Part shown: positions 14,648 through 22,014 of the stretch, in pieces | How positions within the stretch are numbered: the stretch's first letter is position 1 | Layout of the letters: every line of letters begins with the position of its first letter | Origin: CAKVOD01 sp050872805 | Lineage (GTDB): Bacteria; Bacillota; Clostridia; Christensenellales; UBA1242 | Length of the DNA: 58,371 bases | Reading direction: 5' to 3' | NCBI GenBank assembly: GCA_050872805.1 | Contig: JBNMHN010000001.1 | Coordinates: forward strand, 1-58,371 | The notes under the pieces: generated by a model | The model's input: only the letters and a program-made list of their open reading frames with translations | The model's database searches: none | What the model was told of the DNA's origin: nothing | Made by a program: the position numbers and the translations under genes

Positions 14648-16720
14648 ATGAGAATAAGAAACATTGCTCTGTTAATTGCTAGTTGCTTTGCAATTGCGCT
14701 GTTTTGCGTGGGCGGACAAACTTTGAACTTTAGCGTGTCGGCCGACGATCAGCCAACTTACACAAAAGTTGCAACTCTTGACGAACTCAACACCTCTATC
14801 ACAAATGGTCAATACAACATTGAAATTACAAATACAATAACGGTAAATGCAAACTTAAATCTCTCAAATATAAATTTTTATCTTAATCCTGACAACACAA
14901 AAACGTGTTTTACACTTGATAATTCGACTCTCAATCTTGAAAACTGCACTATCAAAGCAAATTTGACGCCAGAGTTTACCTACGACGATAGAGAGCGTCC
15001 AACAGCGGTTGATACGACAAGTGTCAAGTACTCATTTGTCAACGGCAAAGGCAACTTGACAACAACTAATTGCGAATTTAGCAACATTATCTTCAATAGT
15101 TCGTCGCAATTGATTAATATTTCAGGCACAACTGATGCGCCATATGAAATCAATTTCTTGAACACGCGCTTTGCAAACCTTTCTAGCAACGGCAACTTGA
15201 TTCGCGCGGTTTACACGGCTGTCAACTTTGGCACAAGTGAAAAGACTCAAAAATGCACTGTTGAAAACATCTTTTGCCAAGGCAATGGCGCATTTGTTCT
15301 TGAACAAAACAGCAACATCAACCTTTATGCGATTGACGTGCTGAATTGCAAGTTTAGAGGAAACGGTTTTTTCTCAGTAAACTACAAAGGAATTATCAAC
15401 TTTTATAGCGGTCTTATGCAAAACAACACTGGCTACCCACGAAGTGGCGGCTCGTGGGGTACACTCATTCACCTTTATGACGGAACAAAGTTCAATATGT
15501 ACAATGGCGAAATCTCCAGCAATGTCGGCTACTGGGCAATCATCGGCACGGGCCGCACGGGACTTGACATTCGTATTGTCGCTGGAAGAATTGCAGACAA
15601 CACGGGGCTTGACGGCACATTTGAAACGGTCGAAGGCACTTTGGAAATTGAAAAGGATGCCACAATCATCGGTGATGTTTACAACTCAGGCAGTTCGATG
15701 AAAAATTCGGGAACAATCAAAGGAAACATCACAATTGAGGACGGCTCAGATACAAGCCCAACTATTGTTGAAAACGATGGTAACATTGAAGGTAACGTCA
15801 CAATCAAAAATGGTACTTTCAACAACAAAGGTACAATGAAAGGAAAAATTGACTTTGAAATTTCTACTAACAGTAAAGATGAACCTATTGAAACAAATGG
15901 TTCACTCACAAACAGTGGCACAATGGATGCTGAAATCAATATGAAGCACGGCACAATCGTCAATGACGGGGAATTGCGCGGCAATGTCACTGTTGATAAT
16001 GGCAACATCACAAACAACAAAGACTTTTATGCTGACACAACATTAAATGACGGCACAATGACAAACGACGGCACGGCTTACGGCAAAACAACTGTAAACG
16101 GCGGCGAAGTTGTCAACAACAATAACTATAAAGGCGACATTACTGTTAGTGGGGGCACATTCACAAACAATGAAGAATGCAACTCAAATGTGACGGTTGA
16201 TAGCGGCACATTTAACAACAACAAAAACGTCACAGGCGAAGTTACAAGCAATGGTGGAACTTTCTCAAATGGTAAAGACGCGACTATCACGGGCAAAGTC
16301 ACGCTTGATGGCGGAAATATTACTAACAACGGCAAGGTTGACGGCGACATTGACGCAAAGAATGGCTTGTTTGACAACATCAACCAAATTTTTGGTAAAA
16401 TCACCGCGTCGGGCGGAACATTCATTAACGGCGGAAAAATTGCAGGCGATGTCACCTCCAAAGGCGGTGCAGCAGTTACAAACAACGGCACTATCAATGG
16501 TAAGATTTCGGGCAAAATCACAAACAATGGAACGGTCAATGAACCGACTGATTTCACGTGGGTGTATTTTGCTGGTAGCGCGATACTAATTTTGATTATC
16601 GCAATTATTGTAGCAATGGTAGTTGTATCAAATAGAAAGCACAAAAAGCCTGCGTCTATTCAAATAGACAAGTCAGTTTTAGAAAAGACTTTGCGCGACA
16701 AGCAAAAAAATGACGACTAA
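14648..16720 (+). CDS. beta-helix repeat surface protein with C-terminal membrane anchor
   Basis: 690 residues. Signal peptide (residues 1-31, ending around SVSA). The N-terminal half has short parallel strands (LNLSNINFYLN, LTTTNCEFSNI) of a pectin-lyase-like helix. From about residue 330 a regular ~20-residue repeat of the type GNVTV..GTFTNNG runs for about 15 coils. The C-terminus is a membrane helix (about 637-660) and a 30-residue basic tail (SNRKHKKPASIQIDKS...). There is no LPXTG motif. The fold should give a stiff rod held in the membrane. GGAG lies 7 bases before ATG 14648. Own promoter and bidirectional terminator, so monocistronic. Ligand unknown; adhesin role is inference. Confidence 0.75.
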   Translation: MRIRNIALLIASCFAIALFCVGGQTLNFSVSADDQPTYTKVATLDELNTSITNGQYNIEITNTITVNANLNLSNINFYLNPDNTKTCFTLDNSTLNLENCTIKANLTPEFTYDDRERPTAVDTTSVKYSFVNGKGNLTTTNCEFSNIIFNSSSQLINISGTTDAPYEINFLNTRFANLSSNGNLIRAVYTAVNFGTSEKTQKCTVENIFCQGNGAFVLEQNSNINLYAIDVLNCKFRGNGFFSVNYKGIINFYSGLMQNNTGYPRSGGSWGTLIHLYDGTKFNMYNGEISSNVGYWAIIGTGRTGLDIRIVAGRIADNTGLDGTFETVEGTLEIEKDATIIGDVYNSGSSMKNSGTIKGNITIEDGSDTSPTIVENDGNIEGNVTIKNGTFNNKGTMKGKIDFEISTNSKDEPIETNGSLTNSGTMDAEINMKHGTIVNDGELRGNVTVDNGNITNNKDFYADTTLNDGTMTNDGTAYGKTTVNGGEVVNNNNYKGDITVSGGTFTNNEECNSNVTVDSGTFNNNKNVTGEVTSNGGTFSNGKDATITGKVTLDGGNITNNGKVDGDIDAKNGLFDNINQIFGKITASGGTFINGGKIAGDVTSKGGAAVTNNGTINGKISGKITNNGTVNEPTDFTWVYFAGSAILILIIAIIVAMVVVSNRKHKKPASIQIDKSVLEKTLRDKQKNDD

Positions 16721-16808
16721 AGTCGAATTAGGTTTATAATTTGTAAATTTAAATTAATAAATTTTACTCAATAAACATAATTTCAATGAAAATAATCTAT
16801 TGATAATA

Positions 16809-16855
16809 AAAACAGTTATCCACAAAAGTTTAGTTTTTGTGGATAACTGTTTTTT
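16809..16855. terminator. bidirectional terminator built from two DnaA boxes
   Basis: An arm AAAACAGTTATCCACAAAA pairs exactly with its complement across a 7-base loop; T runs follow on both strands. Each arm contains a perfect DnaA box (16816-16824 and 16838-16846, inverted). It separates the convergent genes ending at 16720 and 16854. Confidence 0.85.
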
Positions 16856-17597
16856 AAAATGCACCATACATTCCCCCGTCGATGCGGATGACTTCATTAT
16901 TGATAAAGTCGGCCTTATTTGAGGCGAGGAACAAGACAAGGTTTGCGACGTCCTGTTCCGTGCCTGCTCTATGCAAGAATATTTTTTCTTCTTCCGATTT
17001 TATAAATTCTTCGCTCATATCTTTGACTTCGCTTTGCGTGGCAATAAATCCGGGCGCAATAGCGTTTACATTTACATAGGGCGCAAACTGCATTGCGAGG
17101 TTGTGCGTCAGCGAAATTATTCCCGCTTTGGATGCGTCGTAGTCAAAGCACATTGGGTAATAAGTGTTAATGCCGTTTGTGCTTGCAATATTGATAATTT
17201 TTCCGCATTTTTTCTCAAGCATAAACTCCCCAACTGTTTTGCTGACGATAAATGTGCCGACCAAGTTCACATCCAGCACACGCTTGAAGTCGTCTATGCT
17301 TTTGTCGCGGAACAGTGTGTCGATTGCGATGCTTGCATTGTTCACTAAGACGTCGATTTGCCCAAATTGTTTGATTGTTTGGTAGACGGAGTCTTTGACT
17401 TGCTGTTCGCACGCAATGTCGCATTGAAAGGTCAAACATTTGTGACCTAATTTTTCGATTTCGGCTTTGACTTCGTTTGCGAGCGCTTCATTTTCATAGT
17501 ATGTGAGCGCGACGTCAAATCCGTTTTTGGCAAACTCTATGGCGGTTGTTTTCCCTATTCCGCGGCTTGCCCCTGTTATAAACACTACTTTATTCAT
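16854..17597 (-). CDS. short-chain dehydrogenase/reductase, FabG-like
   Basis: 247 residues. TGASRGIGK (about 8-16) is the NAD(P)-binding glycine motif, NNAS follows the fourth strand, IINIAST supplies the catalytic Ser, and YDASKAG (about residue 155) the Tyr-x-x-x-Lys pair. The GFIATQ and IRIDGG motifs are typical of 3-oxoacyl-ACP reductases, but single FabG-like genes outside fatty-acid operons often act on other keto substrates. GGGAG lies five bases before ATG 17597, and a mosaic-repeat hairpin (17609-17624) abuts that SD, so the leader is made of repeat DNA. No promoter recognised. Confidence 0.85.
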   Translation of the reverse strand: MNKVVFITGASRGIGKTTAIEFAKNGFDVALTYYENEALANEVKAEIEKLGHKCLTFQCDIACEQQVKDSVYQTIKQFGQIDVLVNNASIAIDTLFRDKSIDDFKRVLDVNLVGTFIVSKTVGEFMLEKKCGKIINIASTNGINTYYPMCFDYDASKAGIISLTHNLAMQFAPYVNVNAIAPGFIATQSEVKDMSEEFIKSEEEKIFLHRAGTEQDVANLVLFLASNKADFINNEVIRIDGGMYGAF

Positions 17598-17604
17598 TCA
17601 TTCT

Positions 17605-17770
17605 CCCTGCGGGGATAGCCCCGCGGCTGGTGCGATAGCGCACGGCTGTGATTGCTGTCTGTACGCGTCATCTACTTTCGTGGACGGCGTACTTTCCCTT
17701 TTTTTATATACTTTAATCCTCGGTGCGAAAGCGCACTGCTGTGGTTACTATCATTACGCTTGATTAAATT
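17605..17770. repeat. mosaic hairpin repeat, locus 3
   Basis: Contains GCGGGG-ATAG-CCCCGC type hairpin at 17609-17624, GTGCG-ATAG-CGCAC at 17630-17643 and GTGCG-AAAG-CGCAC at 17722-17735, with the spacer phrase TACTTTCGTGGACGGCGTA at 17672-17690. The first hairpin adjoins the ribosome-binding site of the dehydrogenase gene. Confidence 0.8.
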
Positions 17771-17824
17771 ATTCTTTTAATTAAAGGCAAATACCTTGCA
17801 ATTTTATAATGTCGTCTTATAAAT

Positions 17825-17852
17825 AACGCTTTTGCAGAAATGCAAAAGCGTT
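17825..17852 (-). terminator. hairpin after the EF-P gene
   Basis: A perfect 12-bp stem AACGCTTTTGCA / TGCAAAAGCGTT with a GAAA loop (plus strand) lies 13 bases beyond the efp stop. The T run after it on the minus strand is weak (ATTTAT), so termination efficiency is uncertain. Confidence 0.6.
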
Positions 17853-17864
17853 GTGAATGGTACA

Positions 17865-18419
17865 CTATGCGCGTGAAAAATATTTTCCGTCGCAAGTTGT
17901 GACGATAATTTTTTCGCCCTCTTTGATAAAGTCAGGAACTCTCAATTTGAGCCCTGTTTCGACAACTGCTTCTTTTGTAGGTTTTGTTGCAGTTGATGAA
18001 AGCGTTGATGGGTCGACGCTGACGATTGTCATTTCCAATTTCTCAGGAATGATGATGCCAAGCAATTCGCCATTGAATGTGACGATGTCGACACTATTGT
18101 TTTCAATCAAGAAATCCTTGTTGTCTGCAATTCTTTCAGCAGGGATTTCAGACTGCTCAAATGTTTCGTTGTCCATAAAATAGTATGTTTCGCCGTCGTT
18201 GTAAAGATATTGTGCGTTGCGGCGTGAAATGTGCGCTTCCTCACATTTGTAGTTTGTGTTAAAGTTGCGGTCGATTGTGACGCCTGTTTTAACCTTTTTA
18301 ATTCTTGTGCTCATAAATGCAGCACCTTTGCCGGGTTTTACGTGCAAAAAGTCGATGACTTGATAAAGGTCGCCATCAATCAAAACGTGCATACCCTTTT
18401 TTACTTCTGATATTTCCAT
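17865..18419 (-). CDS. efp: elongation factor P
   Basis: 184 residues, the usual EF-P length of three beta-barrel domains. Residues 26-34 (HVKPGKGAAF) form the tip loop with Lys31, equivalent to the Lys modified in Bacillus EF-P. TFEQSEIP and the C-terminal LRVPDFIKEGEKIIV/TCDGKYFSRA are standard EF-P signatures. It binds the ribosome between the E and P sites and speeds up peptide-bond formation at consecutive prolines. AGGAG lies 11 bases before the ATG, a long spacing. Own promoter at 18450-18479. No modification enzyme gene is in the window. Confidence 0.96.
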   Translation of the reverse strand: MEISEVKKGMHVLIDGDLYQVIDFLHVKPGKGAAFMSTRIKKVKTGVTIDRNFNTNYKCEEAHISRRNAQYLYNDGETYYFMDNETFEQSEIPAERIADNKDFLIENNSVDIVTFNGELLGIIIPEKLEMTIVSVDPSTLSSTATKPTKEAVVETGLKLRVPDFIKEGEKIIVTTCDGKYFSRA

Positions 18420-18449
18420 TTGTTATCATTCTCCTAAAATTTATATTCT

Positions 18450-18479
18450 ATTTTACCCGAAAATGCCCTCATTTGTCAA
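18450..18479 (-). promoter_or_regulatory. promoter of efp
   Basis: On the minus strand TTGACA (18474-18479), 18-base spacer, TAAAAT (18450-18455). Confidence 0.6.
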
Positions 18480-18499
18480 GAGTTTCGCTCAAAAAAGCG

Positions 18500-19489
18500 C
18501 TATTTACTCTCATTATTTTGAAGATTTTGTGCATTTGCACCATTTGGCGCGGGGTGCTTTTTAATATATTGTTGCCATTTTATTAGCCCATAAAGGGAGT
18601 TCATTAGATACCCGAGCGAAAGCACAAGCATTATGTATTGCCCAGACAATATCCACATAATCGCTTCGACAATTGCGACGCCAATCCACGGCAGCCATTG
18701 TTCCCTGAACCTAAAGACCAAAAATAGTCCGTTGCACACGCTGAATGTGTTTGCGAGCGCGTCGAGATACCACCAATCAGGCATACTTTCGGCAAGCGCG
18801 CCGATTGTTGTGAAAAGTAGTCCTGTGACGACCGAAACAACTAACACGCCGACAAAAATCGCTAGGTCACGCGCGTAGTTTACCTTTTTTACAACTGTGA
18901 GCGAATGGTTTTTGGAATCCGCTTGTTTTGTCCACTGATAGAACGAAACCCATAAAATAGGAATCCAGAAAATGAGTTCAAACAGCGCGCTGATGTACAG
19001 CCCGTTTGCAAAGTACACGATTGTTTGCGTTGTGTCGTATAAAAAGAACGAAACGACAAATGCCCAGCGTGATTGTTTGCTCAAAAGTAGTTCGCACGAA
19101 CATCCGCCGACAATGACGATGATTTCGACGACGCGCAGCCAACTTGGCTGGCTTGCGTCCTCAGGAAAGAAAATGCCGAGCAAAATTCCTATGGTGCAAA
19201 TCGAAATCAACCATATTTTTTCATACGGCGAATAGTATTTCCAAAGCCTGACAAGCCAGTTGGCACGCTTTTGCTCAGTTGCTTTACCTTTTTCTTTTCT
19301 CTCATTTTTTGACTGACTATTTGTTTTTGCGTCTTCACAAGACGACGTTTGCGCTACACTTTCCGCCTGCGTCAATTCATTTTGTTGCAAAGTTCGCGTT
19401 TCAGGTTCTTCGACATCGCCTGCTCTGCCCTCTGCATTTGATAAATTACTGTTGTTTTCCTTGTTTTCTAATTTTTCATTTGTTTTCAT
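18500..19489 (-). CDS. pnuC: PnuC-like nicotinamide riboside/mononucleotide transporter
   Basis: 329 residues. The C-terminal ~230 residues have about seven membrane helices in the PnuC pattern: YSPYEKIWL before the first helix, FFLYDTTQTI, FELIFWIPILWVSFYQW, the WWYLDALANTFSV motif near residue 245, and FREQWLPWIGV before the last pair. PnuC proteins take up vitamin B3 nucleosides for NAD synthesis by facilitated diffusion. The first ~85 residues are a charged, low-complexity cytoplasmic extension (Glu/Asn/Gln-rich, then Lys-rich) not found in typical PnuC. GGGAG lies eight bases before the ATG. An 85-base leader follows a near-perfect promoter; I could not assign a riboswitch to it. Confidence 0.8.
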   Translation of the reverse strand: MKTNEKLENKENNSNLSNAEGRAGDVEEPETRTLQQNELTQAESVAQTSSCEDAKTNSQSKNERKEKGKATEQKRANWLVRLWKYYSPYEKIWLISICTIGILLGIFFPEDASQPSWLRVVEIIVIVGGCSCELLLSKQSRWAFVVSFFLYDTTQTIVYFANGLYISALFELIFWIPILWVSFYQWTKQADSKNHSLTVVKKVNYARDLAIFVGVLVVSVVTGLLFTTIGALAESMPDWWYLDALANTFSVCNGLFLVFRFREQWLPWIGVAIVEAIMWILSGQYIMLVLSLGYLMNSLYGLIKWQQYIKKHPAPNGANAQNLQNNESK

Positions 19490-19580
19490 AATTAATTCTC
19501 CCTTTATGTAATTAGATATAAAAAAATAGAGCCGTTGTAATAATATATCACAATGCCCCCATTCCTATCGTAACAATGGT

Positions 19581-19609
19581 ATTATACCACTTGTATCAAA
19601 TTAAGTCAA
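19581..19609 (-). promoter_or_regulatory. promoter of the pnuC-like gene
   Basis: On the minus strand TTGACT (19604-19609), 17-base spacer, TATAAT (19581-19586). The leader down to 19489 includes a possible hairpin TTGTGATA/TATTACAA. Confidence 0.8.
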
Positions 19610-19729
19610 CCGCCAATTTATTTATTAATTTTAAATGCAAATTATATGATAAATTTAATGATTAGTTTGCTTTAAGGAAAAACATCCCCCGCTATTTAAT
19701 GCACATTTTTTGTAAATGACAAAAAGTTA

Positions 19730-19758
19730 TTTACTTATTTTAAAAAATATGGTATCAT
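19730..19758 (+). promoter_or_regulatory. promoter of the PLP-enzyme gene
   Basis: TTTACT (19730-19735), 17-base spacer, TATCAT (19753-19758). Predicted start near 19765, leaving an ~85-base leader that holds the palindrome at 19795-19822. Confidence 0.65.
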
Positions 19759-19794
19759 TATTTATAGATTTTCAAAAAACAACTTTGTTGTCAC

Positions 19795-19822
19795 TTATAA
19801 AAATTGCTAGCAATTTTTATAA
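19795..19822. promoter_or_regulatory. 28-bp perfect palindrome in the leader of the PLP-enzyme gene
   Basis: The half-site TTATAAAAATTGCT is followed by its exact complement, centred on GCTAGC. It lies between the promoter and the SD (AAGAGG). It could be an operator for a dimeric regulator or an RNA hairpin in the leader; no T run follows, so it is not a plain terminator. Confidence 0.6.
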
Positions 19823-19849
19823 CAGTGCAACAATTCTTAAGAGGTAAAT

Positions 19850-21100
19850 ATGTATAACGGATTAGAAATTTCGGAAGAACTTTTGAAACTTTGTGCGCAA
19901 GCGGAACAAGAATTGCAGCCAACATTCAAAAAATTTGACGACATTTGTCTATATAACAGCGCAAAAGTTCTAAAAGCGTTTGGGGATGTCAAACTCACTT
20001 GCACGGACTTTTGCGAAAACACAGGTTATGGCTACTACGACGTCGGGCGCGACAAACTTGAACGCGTATATTCGCAAATCTTTCACACTGAGGACGCACT
20101 TGTTCGCCCGCAAATTATGTCGGGGACACACGCGCTCTCACTCACATTCTTTGGGCTGCTCAAGCACGACGACACACTCATTTCAATCTCTGGCGAGCCT
20201 TATGACTCCCTAAAGAGTATCATCGGCTTGACGGGAGAAAGCCGCAACTCTCTTATGGCGCACGGCGTCAAGTATGAACAAATTGAATTAGTCGACAATG
20301 ACTTCGATATTGAAAAAATCGTTGCACGACTAAAACAAAGTCCAGTCAAAATGGTCGAAATTCAACGTTCGCGCGGGTACAGCGCTAGACTTAGTTTGAG
20401 CGTCGAAAAAATCGAACGCGTATGCAAAGCAATTCGCGAGGTTGACAAAAATGTTATTATTATGGTCGACAACTGTTATGGTGACTTTGTCGAAACGCGA
20501 GAACCTACTGAGGTTGGTGCGGACATTTTAGTCGGCTCACTTATGAAAAACCTTGGCGCTGGGCAAGCAAAAACGGGCGGCTACGTTGTCGGCAAAGCCG
20601 AATATGTGCACGACGTGGCGGAACGCTTTTCCGCACCGTGTGTTGCAAAGGACGTCGGCGCAAACCTCAATCAACTGATGTCGTTTTTCAAAGGAATTTA
20701 CCACGCGCCAAGCGTTGTAAATTCTAGCCTCAAAACAATGGCGCTTGCAAGCAACTTGCTTGAAAAATTAGGCTACAAAGTCAGCCCGAAATTTAACGAC
20801 CAACGCTGCGACATAGTGCAAACCATTGAATTGCATTCAGCGGACGAACTCATTGAGTTTTGCCGCGGCATTCAAAAGGGCGTCGCACTAGAAAACTACG
20901 TCACGCTAATGCCTAGCCCTATGCCGGGGTATCCGCACGAAGAAATTATGGCAAGCGGCAGTTTTATTTCGGGTTCGACAATCGAACTGAGTTGCGACGG
21001 GCCTATTTGTCCACCTTACACTGCTTATATGCAAGGCGGTCTAACTTACGAATACGGCAAACTTGGACTACTGATTGCGCTCACGAACTTGAAGAAATGA
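19850..21100 (+). CDS. PLP-dependent enzyme, methionine gamma-lyase / aluminium-resistance protein family (YnbB-like)
   Basis: 416 residues, the usual length. NTGYGYYDVGRDKLERVYSQ and the SGTHALSLTFFGLL loop are the family hallmarks. MVDNCYGDFVE holds the Asp that contacts the PLP ring nitrogen, and GSLMKNLGAGQAKTGGYVVG (roughly residues 228-247) the Lys expected to bind PLP. The group (PF06838) belongs to the Cys/Met metabolism PLP enzymes; members are annotated as aluminium-resistance proteins, but the reaction is not settled and may be C-S lyase-like. AGAGG lies eight bases before the ATG. Cytoplasmic. No partner genes nearby. Confidence 0.88.
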   Translation: MYNGLEISEELLKLCAQAEQELQPTFKKFDDICLYNSAKVLKAFGDVKLTCTDFCENTGYGYYDVGRDKLERVYSQIFHTEDALVRPQIMSGTHALSLTFFGLLKHDDTLISISGEPYDSLKSIIGLTGESRNSLMAHGVKYEQIELVDNDFDIEKIVARLKQSPVKMVEIQRSRGYSARLSLSVEKIERVCKAIREVDKNVIIMVDNCYGDFVETREPTEVGADILVGSLMKNLGAGQAKTGGYVVGKAEYVHDVAERFSAPCVAKDVGANLNQLMSFFKGIYHAPSVVNSSLKTMALASNLLEKLGYKVSPKFNDQRCDIVQTIELHSADELIEFCRGIQKGVALENYVTLMPSPMPGYPHEEIMASGSFISGSTIELSCDGPICPPYTAYMQGGLTYEYGKLGLLIALTNLKK

Positions 21101-21104
21101 CATA

Positions 21105-21285
21105 TATGTACCTAATTTAATATAGTGTCACTCACTAAACCCACAGCAGTGGGGCTATCCCTAACGAAAATTGGAGCAAGTAGAAAGTACATAGGTACGC
21201 CGTCCACAATCGCTACTTGAGCGTAGGAACAGTACCTGCACCAGTGGCGTTTGCCACCAGCAGCGGGGCTATACCCGCCCACAAA
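21105..21285. repeat. mosaic hairpin repeat, locus 4
   Basis: Includes GTCACTCACTAAACCCACAG (21127-21146), the GCCGTCCACAA...GTAGGAACAGTACCTGCA phrase (21199-21240), and hairpins GTGGC-GTTT-GCCAC (21244-21257) and GCGGG...CCCGC (21263-21278). The last hairpin is a few bases before the SD of the following gene. Confidence 0.8.
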
Positions 21286-21294
21286 GGAGAAATT

Positions 21295-21768
21295 ATGATT
21301 GAAATAACAACAGTTTTGACAAAAGAAGTTCAAAAGTCGATGACAAAAAAGATTTGGATTGGCTCGTGGATTGCCCTTGCAATCGGCGCGGTTGGAATGC
21401 TACTCTATGTCTTTTCCGAACCCATTTGGGGCACACAAAAATGGACTGAATTCCTTTTGATATTCGCATTGCCATTCGGCTTTGGACTTGTCTACATTAT
21501 TATGCTAAATAAAATCTATAAAAAACCGTTTGACGAACGCAATGTCAACATCTATCAATTTGAACCCGACGGCTTTAGTGTCGTCACATTTAGAGGAGAC
21601 GCAAACACAGGCTCAATGCGTGTTTCCTACGACCAAATTGCGAAAGTGAAGGAAACTGCCGACTATCTATTCTTGTTTGTCAACAAATTTTCTGCATTCG
21701 CCGTCAAGAAAACCGAAACTTCCCCATCCGACATCGAAACTATCAAATCGTACCTCGGTGTCAAATGA
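21295..21768 (+). CDS. YcxB-like membrane protein
   Basis: 157 residues. Two membrane helices (about 21-43 and 53-74: WIGSWIALAIGAVGMLLYVF, FLLIFALPFGFGLVYIIML) are followed by a cytoplasmic C-terminal domain with the YcxB-like pattern. That pattern is FEPDGFSVVT, then YDQIAKVKETADYLFLFVNKFSAFAVKK, ending in a short helix. YcxB-like proteins are small and have no proven function. ATG 21295 is chosen because AAAGGAG lies just upstream; the longer frame beginning at 21217 only translates mosaic-repeat DNA. The leader is repeat DNA and no promoter is clear. Confidence 0.7.
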   Translation: MIEITTVLTKEVQKSMTKKIWIGSWIALAIGAVGMLLYVFSEPIWGTQKWTEFLLIFALPFGFGLVYIIMLNKIYKKPFDERNVNIYQFEPDGFSVVTFRGDANTGSMRVSYDQIAKVKETADYLFLFVNKFSAFAVKKTETSPSDIETIKSYLGVK

Positions 21769-21842
21769 GAGGTTGTGATGCTGTCAAGAAAAGAATGCTT
21801 GACATAGATGACATATTTAAAGATTTAGAAACTGAATACTAA
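21765..21842 (+). CDS. possible 25-residue coupled ORF
   Basis: A 25-codon frame begins at ATG 21765, overlapping the YcxB-like stop (ATGA), and ends just before a terminator. The product is charged (KKRMLDIDDIFKDLETEY). There is no SD of its own, so it would need translational coupling. It may be a genuine short protein or a chance frame. Confidence 0.25.
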   Translation: MRGCDAVKKRMLDIDDIFKDLETEY

Positions 21843-21848
21843 ACAAAA

Positions 21849-21890
21849 AAAGGCTGCAAAGCACCAAATGGTGCTAGCAGCCTTTTTGTT
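21849..21890. terminator. bidirectional terminator
   Basis: AAGGCTGC-aa-AGCACC pairs with GGTGCT-a-GCAGCCTT around an AAAT loop, flanked by A and T runs. It ends the rightward YcxB-like unit and can also serve the giant leftward gene ending at 22015. Confidence 0.85.
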
Positions 21891-22014
21891 ATCAATTAAT
21901 TAATAAATTAATTTAGGTATATTGCGCTTTTGAGTTTCAAAACAATTTTTTAATGTAATTGAAACCCGATTTTTCAAAATCAATCTTTTGCACAAAGAGA
22001 TTCCATTCAGGTAA

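Noticed and set aside
19490..19574. Riboswitch in the pnuC leader
   Set aside because: I could not match it to the NAD-type or preQ1 riboswitch patterns that I know; left unassigned.
21217..21294. Upstream extension of the YcxB-like protein
   Set aside because: It translates mosaic repeat DNA; the SD AAAGGAG points to ATG 21295.
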